Positions 45,649 through 57,966 of a stretch of 64,000 bases of DNA are shown in pieces (within the stretch, counting starts at the first letter, position 1; each line of letters opens with the position of its first letter). Origin of the DNA: Ambrosia x helenae (taxonomy: Eukaryota > Streptophyta > Magnoliopsida > Asterales > Asteraceae). Made by a program: the position numbers and the translations under genes. Location: NCBI GenBank assembly GCA_030844895.1, contig CM061228.1:51325081-51389080 (forward strand). The letters run 5' to 3'. The notes beneath the pieces are model-generated. The model worked only from the letters and a program-made list of their open reading frames with translations. It ran no database searches and was not told the DNA's origin.

Positions 45649-46294
45649 CACTCACTTTGTTGTTTAGAACCAGATCTTAATTGTTTTAAACACCTTCTAA
45701 AAACGAACCAGACCTGATTCTTTCTTCCTTGCTGCTGCGATGCCCAGTTGACCAGCAAACAAACACGTTTGACCTCATTATTAAGATTATTTTGGAAAGA
45801 AATTTTGTAATTGATTGCTGATTGTTGACCGACTATAGTTTACGCGTTAAACCAACTCTTTTATCCGTGATTTCAGCTCAGTTCGAGCTTGATTGGTTTC
45901 GGTTTGACCGAACTTTAGTCAAACATTAAAAACATTCCCTCCTACGATTCTATTATAAATTGGATCCTTGATAATATACCTAAGGGGCCGATAAACAGAA
46001 ACCCCAATACACATTTCAATTAAAAGCTCTCAAACTATCGGATTTGGCGGCTTGGTGTTCGACATCTATATAGTCAGATTCAACCTTGTTCTTGTACTGT
46101 AAGTTCAAGAAAATTACATGGTTTTGTTCAGTTTCTAATGTAGATTAATAGCCCTAACATGAATCCTGTTATCTTATACGGTTGCTCGATCAATTATGCG
46201 GTTTAGGTTTCTAGGGTTTATATTAAGAAATTGGGGATAAATCAGTTCACAGGTTTTAAACATTTTGGTGGCATCTAAAAACAAATCCTACAGG

Positions 46295-46380
46295 TAGACC
46301 AGATGGTGGTGGGTTGCGTTTAAAAACTCTGAACCGGCTGGTGCCCAGGTTCGATACCCACCAGCTACAACATTTTTTTT
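46295..46380 (+). other. tRNA-like Pol III cassette (sense relative to the LTR)
   Basis: Plus strand: A-box-like TAGACCAGATGG (46295-46306), B box GGTTCGATACC (46348-46358), spacing 53 as in tRNAs with a long variable arm, then T8 at 46373-46380. About 335 bp after the TATA box. The A box shares the unusual A at its fourth base with the cassette at 35739-35750. Confidence 0.65.
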
Positions 46381-47817
46381 ACATGTTTTCTTTTATATTT
46401 TATCTTTTAAATTGATTTTTAAATACCAAATCTACATTATAAATTCTACAAAATTTATCCTATGTTATATGAATAATAAACTTTGTTATACAATTTTTAG
46501 TTTTTCAAAAATTATATATTTAATATATATAATAAATAATTCAAGTTTATTCAATTTTATTTATAAAATTCTATTAAAATATACATTAAGCTTTTCTAAA
46601 ATGATTTTTATTTCTGAAAAATCATTTATTTAATATTTTTGATCAATTTTTGTTAGTTTTAATCATAAATAAATCATGATAAATTTATTTTACAATATTT
46701 TTGCACCAAAATTTATATAAATTATTTCTATCCATTTAGAACAGAAATACAATTTTTAATGTAAAAATTCTTTAATTTTAATATTTTTAAATATTAAAGT
46801 TATATTTTGACGATTTGAAATAAATAGATTTAACATTCTATTTATAAGAAAATAATTTTATAAAAATTATTTTCACACTTAAAACTTTATATTGTGACCA
46901 CCTTAAATTTAAAATTTTCAAAAAGACTTTTGTTTATTTAATTATCAAATTTCTCTTATTTATTAAACGTTTAGTTTATTAATCAAACGAATACTTATCC
47001 CCAATTCGAAACCCTAGAAAATACTTATAGACTAGATAGACTTAGACTTATTTGTTACCTTATACATAGGTGATACTTGGCAACGTTGGATTACACTTAT
47101 TCAATTTCACAAGACTTAACACCTTGCTAAGTGAGTATTACTTATCCCCTTTTTCGTTTTTACAACTTTTGGGTGATTCATGCACAAGTATACAAAACAT
47201 TCATATTCATTTACACATACATTTTTATTCATTTACAATTCATATACGTGTCTTGTTTATCTTTGTGCTTATGTTTGAACATGAACGTAGCTTACATACA
47301 AAATTATACATCTAGACATAACTTATGTTATGGTGCTCTTTACATATAGAAGTAACTTAGGTTACGGTGCTCATTTAGACATAACTTATGTTATGGTGCT
47401 CTTTTAGACTTGACACGTGTTAGGGTGCTCATTATCAACTTTACTTTACCAACTTTACATTTGATCTTGTCTTGTTTGGTTACTTATGTTTTACATAATG
47501 CCTTGGTGATGCTAGACACATGAATTGTACTACTTTTCAAACTTATACTATATGTACAAAGCTAAGTAGTACTCACCAACATCATATGTTGACAAAATTT
47601 ATTTTCGTGCTTGTTTCGGGATAAGCTGCTTGACGCTTCATATAGGACTTTGGACTTAGACTAAATAAATCAACTATCTCAATTTTTGTTGTGTATTCAT
47701 TTTCACATGTTGTAAAACAATATTCAATAATCAAATATTACATTTTAGTACCATGAGCTTTTGAACAATCGTCACTACGTGACACCTCGATGATTCTGCC
47801 ATCGTTGGGGTGTTACA

Positions 47818-48634
47818 ATAAACCAAAGCAACAATCACTTTTGGGTACGTTAGAAGAAAATCCTAGATATTATTATTAAGTTCAAATGGGGTAATAATCA
47901 GGATCAGCAGAGATCCAATTTAAAAAATTATAAAGGGATACCTGGACCCGCACTTTAATGTCCAATATGTTGAAAATGACTTTTTTGCCCATGTCACCTG
48001 TTAATTTGTAGAAATTATAAGAGAACCAGACACACCTGTCATGATGGTAGAAAATCCCGTTAGTGTTTTTAAGATTTTAAGATTACTGCCAAAGAAAAAA
48101 AAGAATGAAGAACCCGATAGAGCAAGATGTAGGGCTTTTGATATAAAGACTAAAGAAGCCATAAGAACCTTGATGAGATAGTTGGTACGATACTGGTAAA
48201 GAACTTCTATGATAAGATACGGTTTGATGGGTGTTGATGGAAGTTTGATATCTAAATCTTTTTGAGTTTCTTTTAACTAGGTTCTCTGCAAGCTAGATAA
48301 ACAATTATAGTAATAGTAGCGAATGGAAGGAAATAAGAAATTAGGAGTTATATTAAGGGTTGTACCATCTAAATTACTAAATACCTCGATACCTATAGAC
48401 TTACTATCAATGAAACTTGGATTGGTGGACATAGCATTAGGGATGGATTGGTTAGCTTGACAAACTCATATATTAGGTAATAAGAAGCAAATTCAAATCA
48501 AAGACCCGAAGGGGAAACCTTTGATAACTCAAGGGGGAAAACCTAGTAAACCCATAAGTTTTGGTATGATGATAAAGGCAATTAAGTGTATCCGAAAGGT
48601 AGTCTAGCCTATCTAGTGTATGCGTTTAAGAGAC
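47818..48634 (+). pseudogene. gypsy gag-protease remnant
   Basis: A decayed zinc-knuckle region near 47940-48050 (pieces like CRNYKRTRHTCHD) is followed by an aspartic protease remnant at about 48380-48600: LGLVDIALGMDWLA then, after a stop, KKQIQIKDPKGKPLIT. The LGMDWL motif and the following strand are typical of gypsy proteases. There are many stops and both ends are lost: left by the LTR ending at 47817, right by the copia LTR beginning at 48635. Confidence 0.6.
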
Positions 48635-49146
48635 TGTATGTGCGAGAAAGGATCGGTAACAAACAAAGAATGATCAAACAAGTTAGTTTTAGGTGCGGAA
48701 ACCCTAAAACTATCACAAAATAATAATCAAACAGATTCAAACACACAGATCATCATTTTCAAACGTTTTCATTAATAAATCACTCGATTACACGTTGAAA
48801 TATAGATACAATCAAGGTATGAACGATAAACGAGTTTAACAAAACACTAGAGAGAGTTTTTGAAATGGAGGGAATAATAATGATCAAAAGTTACATTCAA
48901 AAATCAAACTTGTCTATTTATAGACTGCACATTCGCCCAAATTGATTGTGCGAATGTGCAGGTTCGCCCAAATCAACTGGTCGAACCAAGTTCTACAATA
49001 AACTAAATCTTCATTCGTACATATCATCTTCCTTCGCACCTTTCAAGCTTCCTTCGCACCAACTGAAACACTCCTTCGCACCTTCGATATCAACAAACAT
49101 ATTGTGTTGTACAATCCAAAGCTTTAGTCGCACTTTTGCATCTACA
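48635..49146 (-). repeat. 3' LTR of the minus-strand copia element
   Basis: 512 bp; minus strand starts TGTAGATGCAAAAGTG and ends CTCGCACATACA. Near-identical to 58503-59015 in opposite orientation. The polypurine tract (minus GAGGGGGAGT) is at 49147-49156. Confidence 0.92.
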
Positions 49147-52100
49147 AACTCCCCCTCGACTCTTGCTTGGATTGTGTTCGTCGTTCTTCGTCCATTCTAA
49201 TGTTCATTAGTTTGATGTGTCGTTGAATCCTTTGTTCTTTTGTCATCACCGGTTCATGAAATTGCTTTCGCTTCTTCGTTTTCAGCTCAGGCACCTTTTG
49301 CTTCTCCACAAACTTTCCCAACTTCTCACCATAGTTACACCCAGCATTGATATCATATGCAAAGCACAGAAATACCACACGTTGGTACTTTCCTGCTTGC
49401 TCAGCATCTTTTGCATCTGAATAGATCGGATTATAGAACAACATGATAATATCCTCATGTGAACAGTTTATCAACCACATGGGATCAAAGATGTATACTT
49501 TCTTGTAGTTTGACTCTCCGTCTTTCAACACAATCACGGCCTCTGCAATTTTCCAATCATAATACCACCAGATGAAATCTTTGGCGAAGTGTTGTGGAAT
49601 AGGCAACAAAGGAATCTTTTTCAACACTCGCGGTGGTTTGTACTTTAAAGTCACCTTGGGCATACCAGTTATCAAATCAATATCCTTCTTATGCACAATT
49701 CGCTTTGGATATTGTGGTGTAAACAAGTCCCACTTGGTTCGGCTTTCTCTAGTCATCTTCTCAGCAAAGTAAGTAATCTGACTATTTGACGCTCCCGTTA
49801 AACGGTGACGACAAATATCACGGATTGCCCAATAGGGAAGAGTCTTCAGGTGATGAAACTTGTCGAAATACAAGATCCCCTTCTCCTACTTTACTGCGAA
49901 GAACCTCAACTCTTTAACAAACTTCCAGGCCAATGCACGACCTTTGAAAATTCCATTATGAAGTTTGTAAAAGCTTCCTTGAATATCAGGTTTCGGACGA
50001 TTATTTTCCTTTTCTTTCAACTTCTTCAAAAACTCTTTCAAACTCTCTGACTGCTCGAACCGTGGCTTGTCATGACCTTTGAAGATTTCGTCTTCAAACG
50101 CTTTGCTCTTTTCTTTCGCTAGTTTCTCGGCATGGTTTTAGCAATTCATCTGAGAAAGAGAATCCACAATCTTGATTTGTCCTGAATATTGTGGATACTC
50201 CTCGCTCGTAATGTCTTCCATTTCAACTTCCTCGAATGCATGAACATCATGATCATCCGAATGATTTCCAGCTTCTTTCTCAGGAATCTTTGGAATAAAG
50301 TTGTCTGCAAGTAATTCTTCCAACGTCTTTCCTACTTGCTTTGCTAAACCTTCAAGTATCTCTTTCGAAATTGCCGCAGAAACTTCCCCATCCTCAAGAT
50401 CAGGTCATTAAACTCCAACTCGAATAGTTTATTGTTCGATTCAAATATTTCTGGAAACCTGCTAGTCATGTCGATCGTCCAGACTCGATCAGTGAGCATC
50501 TGGCGATACTTGTTCTTATCATCTTCAGACAGTGACTGCAATTTCTCGTTCCAGAAGATATCCTCATCCACATTCTCACCAGGAGCCTTAGAGCTCGATT
50601 CACCACCCTTATCCGAGTCACGCTTCTCGTATGTAAACTTATCAGCGTCATCATCATCGTCATCACTACTATCATCAAAAGCAGAGCCGTTTCCATCACT
50701 CGAACCATCATCTGATCCTCCATCATCCTTATCATCCTTCTTCTTCTTCTTTGTATCGTTTCCAGCATCTTCATCAAGTTCATCATCTTCTTCTTCATCA
50801 GACAGTTTGAAATCAACTTGTTCTTCTTCTCTTTCTTTGTCTACTTCACCAGCTTGAAGTTGAGGAGCTTGAGAGTACAAGTTCTTGATCAGATCATCCA
50901 TATGCTTGTTACTCTTCTTTAACTGTTTGTTCTCCTCCTTCAAGACTATGATTCTCCTGGTGTTTCGTTGCTCATGCTTCAGCAACTTCTTATTTTCTCT
51001 CTTCAATCTCTTGATTGTCTTCTTCAAAGTTTCATTATCATCTGCTGATGCGACTACAAACCTCCAACATCTTCTTATCATTAGACTTTAACTGCTCGAT
51101 CTCCGTTTGTTGTTTATTAATCAGATTCATCATCTCAGACAGTCTCTGATTCACAGCAGTCATAATATCACTATCCACCGTAAACTTTCGTCTTCTTTGG
51201 TGGTTCAACAGCATCAGGCAGTTTACCTTTTCTGATCTTCTTGAGCACATTATCCAATGCCTCATTAACATCATCCATAGGTATTTCTTCAGTCTGTGGT
51301 GTGCTTGATGTTGTCGCAGTCTTTTGCTTCTTTTGAGCTGGTGCAATAACCGGTGATTTAGAACTTGTAGCTGGTGGCAGTTTCTTACCAGCTATCAAAG
51401 ATTCTATCTCTTTCTTTCTCTTGATACTCGGCTTCTCCTGTTTCTTCTTTTCTTTCCTAGCAGCTTGCACAGGAGAACCAACAACGTCTCATCAACATTC
51501 AAACCCAGCTCTTCTTCATCAACAGGAATAGGCTTTTGTTCCCTTGATCCTCAATGTTCTGGCTAGCAGACGCACCAGCCTCAGTGGCCTTGGGCATGGT
51601 TGTCTCTACCGATTCAGCATCTGAATTCCATTGCTCTTCCTCTAGCGTCTCTTCTGAATCAACAGACGCTTCATCAACTATATGTAAACCCTTTTTCGCC
51701 ATCCTCTTATTTCTTCTATGTGTACTTTTCTTCTTCTCAGTTCAGAAACCTCTATCCTTATCTCTTGTTTCTTTGTCTTCCCACTCTTTGCGCCAACATT
51801 CACAACTTGTCTTTTGCGCTTAGCATCAGGATCAACATGATGTAACGGATTATCAGGATCAGAATCACTGTTTACATTCCTCACAAGCCCCTCACCCGGA
51901 TCTGTGTAATCCACTCTAGCTAGGTGTCCAAATAAACGTCTTACTGGAGGACGTTCTTCAACAGACAATCCCTTATAAGCTTTCATCCTAGCGAGTGTAT
52001 TCAGCGACATATGTTCCTGAACAACAATGTGTTAGGATCTCTTTCAGCTCTTATACTTGTGATCAAATATCATTTGGAGGAAACGAGGATAAAGTAGAAA

Positions 52101-52732
52101 CTTAAGATTCCTCGTGCCGTTCACAGGCTCCAGTAAATGAGACATCAGCATGCCAGAGACATTGAACGGTTTGTTCAATACTAAAGCAACCATCATAGAA
52201 CTGATGCTCTTCCTCATCAAATCATACCTCCCGCTGCAGATCCGAATACGTGAATCAAAACATGTGCCAGATACTTGAATTGTGGGCACAGTTTTCCTTT
52301 ATGCAATGAACCGTCAGTGATTGGTCCATTGTACTTCATCCTGAGGAAGCACTTTCGCTGATCCATAAACGTAAACTCCTTTGGATCAGTTGGCTCATCA
52401 TTCAATTCAACGCTTCCCTCAGATCCTCTTCGCAAACAATGACTCGTTGTCCTTGAATCTTGCTCGTCAAACAAGATTCGCACTTCCAGAAGTCAAGTTT
52501 AGCATTAGACCAGAATTCCTGAATCATATCCCTGTATATAACTGTCGGCGTAGCAATGGCATCTATCACCCTGCTTCTCTTTAGAAAATCAATGATGCCG
52601 ACGAACTCTGTGTGCTTCTTTACGTCTCCGAGATACGCACAGCAGTTGTGTGCATTCTCTCAAAATCTAACTGTTTTGACAGGCTGTGATGAGGATCCAG
52701 CTTGTTCCCGTCGTCTTCTGTTGTTCAGACAT
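49142..52732 (-). pseudogene. Copia accessory protein gene between pol and 3' LTR, broken
   Basis: About 1190 codons from the ATG at 52732 to a TAG whose bases lie in the LTR (49142-49144). The order, read from open pieces in changing frames: an N-terminal globular region (AHNCCAYLGDV-like, FLLYPRFLQMIFDHKYK) to about 51680; a basic Lys-rich linker; a coiled coil (about 51060-50880, ENKKLLKHEQRN); an acidic stretch (about 50800-50630, with runs of Asp); and a C-terminal globular region (49873-49142, FIWWYYDWKIAEAVIVL, KKVYIFDPMW). No signal peptide or transmembrane segment is visible, so it is not a typical envelope protein. Proteins of this type are frequent in composite-family genomes, often called longin/synaptobrevin-like; I cannot confirm that. 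About six frame breaks. Confidence 0.75.
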
Positions 52733-55029
52733 CGTTAAATCTGCAAAACAAACAAAAACACACGTTAAAAATCGACAAAAATTTCAAATTGAAAATTTTT
52801 TGGTCATAAACCTCCTCTTTCGCCCAAACGGGGGTACGAAAGAAGTTTTGCAAAGGTACGAATGAGAAATAATAGGTACGAATGTATGAATTTTTTTGAA
52901 AAATGTTTCATTCGCCCACCATTTCTCATTCGACCATTTGATTTCTTCCTTCGCCCATTCGATCTGGTCGAAGGAAACAGTTCATAATTTTGAAATTTCA
53001 ATTTTGAATTGAATGATTCTAAACATGTCCATTTGATTGAAATCAAACCTAATAATGCCGATTAACATTCCTAACTAACAGATTCAACAATTATGTATTG
53101 TATTTGTGTTTTCACCTAAAAACTAGGGTTTAAACACTGATTGATCAATCAGTCGAGTTTTAAACCATGGTTTTGTTATATCTCCCCCTAAAACACACAC
53201 ACAATAAACCCTATGCATCAATTGTTAGAATTATAATGATTTAAAACGGTTTGGACAATTAGGGCTTGGAAAGTAAAACAGGGATTAGATCCTTAAATCC
53301 TTGATGAATAACCTGTAAATAATATGGCAAAATGATCAGTGTAGAAGTCCGAACACAATGAAATGATTTAAAATGAACGAGCAATAAGTGAGTTAAAAAT
53401 TGAAAATCTGGAAAAAAAAATGAATGGGTTCGAATGAGCAGATGGGTATATATAGGCATGCCCCTTCGCCCGTTTTAGTCATACGAAGGAGAAACTTTTG
53501 TCTCCTTCGACCCTAGTGAAAGGGTACGAATGAGGCAAAAGGGTTCGAATGAGATAATGTTCATGAACACTCTCCTTCGCCCAAATAAAACATACGAAGG
53601 AACATGTGAAATCCCACATTCGACCAACCGAATGGGCGAATGAGAATTGGGATTTTTTGAAATTTTCCAATCTCAAAAACGAGTCCCGGTCCAATTATTT
53701 TCCAACTTTTAAGCATCCAACAATCATGTTTTCACATTTTAAAAGTTACAAAGCTCAAATGGTGTATCAAGGTTTAGAAAATCGACATCAACCACCATCA
53801 GTTATCAAAAAAAAAGATGAAAAAGAAAAATCTTTTTGGATTTTCTAAAGTTTATGCTAAAACACACCTAAAATCTTTTTGAGTTTTGTAATTTTTGACG
53901 ATAAAATAAAATGCAAAATGTAAATGAAAAACTGTAAATGTTTTTGGGATTTCCGGTAAAGGGATCATATCAGTTTTTGAGAAATCTGATCACACCGTTG
54001 ATCTTTTTGAAATTATTATCATTAAAGACAATGTGTGATCTGGCAATTGCTGATATTGTGATCCACATAAACTCACATGCAGACTTTTGTGCAGTGCTTT
54101 ATACTGATACTGATATTTATAGTATAAACGACAATTGTCTGTGGTTCCCACCACACGACATACTCCCGTATCAAGAAGTAAAAGCACAAAGACTCATTGT
54201 AAAGCGTGATTATGCTTTCGTCGTCTGTAATTGTACAAGATATAATGCATAGAGGTATACAGGTCAGCAAATTAATGCAGCAAAGTAACATATGCACTAT
54301 ACCAGGTTGAGGACTGATATTAATCATGATTTGCATCAATGATTAATACGATGTAATAGATAATCTTTGATCATCATATAACATGGAAAGTTCCTCAATT
54401 CGGTAACTTTAGGATTTGGCATATAGCTCTTTTATAAAGACACCCTGTCTGATCTAGGTCCGTAATGACTTACAGCAGAAGATCAGAGAGGCTATCCCAG
54501 ACAACTAATAACATAACGACCCTAACCTCCGAGTTTTGTACAAATACCCTATCAAACGAAATTACGGTACTAAGACCATATGCCCATGAGGAGTTCATCC
54601 ACACAACAATTCGTTTGATATGTATGTATCAGGCACGCAGTAATAGGTCTACGAACCTATCAGCACATCGCACAGACTCAGACACACGCCTATATAGCAT
54701 TACATTATTTAGAATGTGTCAGATCCCCCTGATGTACTATCATTTCCCTTTATACTCCAGGAAATCATTTTAGAATTTTCTGATTTTTATAGATTTTCGA
54801 ATTTACTGTTCCCAAGGATAAGCTGGAGCATTTCAAATATGTGACTGCCCAGATATCGTTTGTTCACAGAAATCTGACGGCATTAATCTAAGGGAAGAAG
54901 ATATAGCAGTCAGCAAAGAAATTTTCTAATTTTTATGGATTTTGAAATTTTTCAATGTTTTTGGATTTTCGAAATTTTTCTGAAAAGCAGTAAAAATTTA
55001 AACTAAAAAGTGATAGACTGAGGTGGTGA
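52733..55029 (-). other. Spacer between copia pol and accessory gene
   Basis: No coding frame. On the minus strand 52735-52760 is a T-rich tract ending in TTTTGCAG, a good splice acceptor just before the accessory ATG. CGAA-centred words (gtacgaatg, gggcgaag, ggtcgaatg) cluster at 52815-52980 and 53460-53640. The rest is AT-rich without recognised features. Confidence 0.65.
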
Positions 55030-57834
55030 TCAGTCCTGTTTTTCTTTAATACCATTAGCTTTTAAAAGATAATCAAATCTGGATTTGTCAAAAGCTTTGG
55101 TAAAAAGATCTGCGCGTTGGTAATCAGTGTGGATTTTGACCATATCGATCAACTCTTTAGCATAACAATCACGGATAAAATGATATTTAATCCGGATATG
55201 TTTAGCCTTTGAGTGATTTACTAAGTCTTGTTGTTTAATGCGATTGCGGCCTCATTATCACAGTAAATAGGGTTTTAAGAAATTGCAAACCGTAATCCAC
55301 CATCTGCTGTTGGATCCAAAGAACCTGTGAGCAGCAGCTCGATGCTGAAACGTATTCTGCTTCACATGTGGATAGTGCAACTGCGGTTTGTTTCTTGCAT
55401 TGCCAGGTCACGAGCCTGCTCCCCATAAACTGACATCCAGCCGTTGTGGATTTGCTGTCTTTGTCACAGCCGCCCCAATCTGCATCACTAAAAGCGATTA
55501 GGTCAAAAATATCATCATGAGGGTACCAAAGTCCTTTCGATGGACAACCCTTCAGATATCTAAGGATACGCTGACAGCTGCAAGATGACTCTGTTTCGGC
55601 TCGATTGATATCGCGCACAAAGACATGTCGCAAACATTATATCAGGTCTTGACGCTGTGAGATACATCAGAGATCCGACGATTGCTCTGTATGTAAATGG
55701 ATCAGTCAGCTCCCCCTTAAGGTCAACTCCAATCCCGTGATTGGGCTGTATCGGGGTATCCATCGGCTTCGAATCATCCATCTGGAATCGGCTCAAGACT
55801 TCAGAAACGTATTTCGTCTGGTGAATAAAGATCCCCGTTGGTCTTTGCTCCACCTGCAGCCGAGGAAAAACTGCATTTCTCCCATTGCGCTCATTTCGAA
55901 CTTTTCCTGCATAACTTGTTCAAATTCCCTGCACAGAAGTTCGTAGTTGACCCGAAAATAATATCATCAACATAAAAATTGTACAAGAAGCAAATCATCT
56001 CCTGTTCGTTTCGTGAACAGTGTGCAGTCTACCAGTCCACGTTTGAATCCTTTCGAGAGAAGATACGTGCTCAGCTCCTCATACCATTGTCTCGGAGCCT
56101 GGTGCAACCTGTAGAGAGCTTTGTTTAACACATAAACCTTATCCCGGTGAATAGGGTCCTCAAAGCCTGGCGGTTGACCTACGTAAACTTCCTCTTTGAC
56201 CACACCGTAAAGAAAAGCGCTCTTTACATCCATCTGATACACCTTAAATTTCTTCCATGATACAAACGCTAGGAACATTCTGATAGCTTCCAAGCGTGCA
56301 ACCGGTGCATAGATTTCATTGTAGTCGATTCCCTCAACTGATGAAAACCTTGAACGACCAAACGAGCTTTGTTTCGCACTATGACTCCTCTGTCATCTTT
56401 CTTGCATTAAAACCCCATTTGGTTCCAATTTTCTTTCTTCCAGGGGGCAAATCTGTCAGGGTCCATACACCAAGTTTTCTGGAATTGTAATAACTCCTCC
56501 TGCATTGCTTCCACCCAGGCGTCATCCAAAAGAGCATCCTTGTAAGTTCGCGGCTCGACCTGCGAAACATAACAAGCAAAAGACCCTCATTTTGAAGACC
56601 AGATTCTGTATTTTGGCATATAAAGCAAGGTTGCCAATATTTTCTGGTGCTTGAGCATTTCTCAAGCTGCCCTCTTGTCATCACACTGCTACCAGGATCA
56701 CCATAACTTGTTCAAGCGGGTGTATCCGATGTATCCGAGATTCCAGATAATCAGGTACTTGTACTCCCGTTTGAGTTGTCAAATTCTCTGTAGAAACCAG
56801 ATCATTACCCACATTTGATGTTGAAGCATCAGTATTAGTTGGGTTCACATGTGGTGTCACTGTAGCTTTGTCCAGAATAGCTTCACTTGTTGCATCATCG
56901 TCTTCATCTTCTGATTCGGATGAATTAAGCGTTGTAGAAACCTCTTGGAACACCTCTTCTTCCATCACAGGAGCAGTGGTAACATTAGAAGCTGCTTGGG
57001 GTGTTTACCGTGATCGGACGCACTAACGGTGAAATTACGGCGTTTTCGGCCTCGTAATATAAGCGAAGTACAGCTTCTTCAACCATGCTATCTAGATTGA
57101 ATGATTCAAAGAAGTCTTTGTAATCAAACATCCAATCTGGTCCTCCCCCCACCCTGTACATTTTGTGATATCTTTGAACTTCGACATTAGCCCACTCCTC
57201 GAATTTTCTAGTTCTTTTGTTTGAAAACCCGTTTAATGGGGTTACTATCCAACAAAATAACCTTCTTCAGCCTTTGGTGCAAACTTCTCCGAAGGATTCA
57301 GCATTGTACACGGGCACCAAATGGTTCTAGATACTCAGATTCGGCTTGCGTCGGTTCAACAGCTCAAAGAAGTCTTGCCAAACCTCTTCACTGTCAAAAC
57401 ACGGTAAGAGTATAACATGCCGCGTAATAGCTTCGTTCCAGAACATGACTGGAAGATTTGAATCCGCAAGCATAGTTCTCGCCGTCTCTCATAAGAGTCC
57501 TGTTCTTTCTCTCTGCGACACCGTTCTGCTGGGGTGTATACGGAGCGCTATATTCATGATGAATTCCTTGTTTGCACAAAGATCCTCATCTGAGCGTTTT
57601 GAACTCCGTCCCATTGTCACTCCGGATTCGTTTGATCTTAGACATCGATATATATCTCCAGACGTGTAAACCAACCTTCAGATTATCAAAAGTATCGCTT
57701 TTCTGATGCAAGCACATTACCCATGAAAATCTTGAATAATCACAGTCACCACCAAGACAATAGAACTCCCCGGCATGACTTTTACGTCTGACTGGACCGA
57801 ATAAGTCCATATGCAAACATTCAATGGAGCTCAA
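55030..57834 (-). pseudogene. copia pol: integrase core, reverse transcriptase, RNase H, broken
   Basis: Integrase: HMDLFGPV near 57815, the DNGTEF catalytic Asp near 57600, and the Glu in NGVAERKNR near 57525. A Ser/Thr/Asp-rich linker follows (56968-56681). Reverse transcriptase: KKIGTKWGFNARK near 56410, [11 protein letters not shown] (first catalytic Asp) near 56220, YVDDII at about 55966-55950. RNase H: FSDADWGGCDKDSKSTTAG near 55480 and STCEAEYVSAS near 55360, and the usual C-terminal end near 55035. The order IN-RT-RNaseH defines Ty1/copia. Coding is divided among several frames with stops, so it is inactive. Protease and gag lie in or beyond the sequence gap. Confidence 0.9.
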
Positions 57835-57866
57835 CGAATTAACTTTCTTTGGTCTATGGGATTGTT

Positions 57867-57966
57867 NNNNNNNNNNNNNNNNNNNNNNNNNNNNNNNNNN
57901 NNNNNNNNNNNNNNNNNNNNNNNNNNNNNNNNNNNNNNNNNNNNNNNNNNNNNNNNNNNNNNNNNN
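57867..57966. other. Assembly gap (100 N)
   Basis: Exactly 100 N, the usual placeholder for a gap of unknown length. The left side ends in minus-strand copia integrase; the right side starts inside plus-strand copia accessory gene. Confidence 1.

Larger units (their letters stand above)
41781..47817 (+). mobile_element. Gag-only gypsy (Tekay/Del-like) element
   Basis: Truncated 5' LTR (41781-42123), PBS, gag, polypurine tract and a full 2539-bp 3' LTR (45279-47817). The 5' LTR part matches the end of the 3' LTR (47477-47817) with a few changes. No protease, reverse transcriptase or integrase between 44035 and 45261. It resembles the non-autonomous TR-GAG type of plant element, or a pol-deletion derivative. 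Confidence 0.85.
45279..47817 (+). repeat. 3' LTR of the gag-only element
   Basis: 2539 bp, TGTGACATCC to GTTACA. Contains AT and TAA microsatellites (45306-45415), a minus-strand tRNA-like cassette, a TATA box (45954-45960), a plus-strand tRNA-like cassette and then about 1.4 kb of AT-rich sequence. The layout equals that of the solo LTR at 34219-36771. Confidence 0.88.
48635..57866 (-). mobile_element. Ty1/copia element with accessory gene, 5' part lost in gap
   Basis: On the minus strand from right to left: integrase, reverse transcriptase, RNase H (57834-55030), a 2.3-kb spacer, a long accessory gene (52732-49142), a polypurine tract and the 3' LTR (49146-48635). Gag, protease and 5' LTR are beyond the 100-N gap at 57867. 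A gene between pol and the 3' LTR is the envelope position known from Sirevirus-type copia elements. The LTR is inserted in the gypsy remnant on its left. Confidence 0.85.

Noticed and set aside
47818..48634. Endogenous pararetrovirus fragment
   Set aside because: The LGMDWL protease motif and zinc-knuckle region fit gypsy elements equally or better, and no movement-protein or coat-specific sequence was seen.
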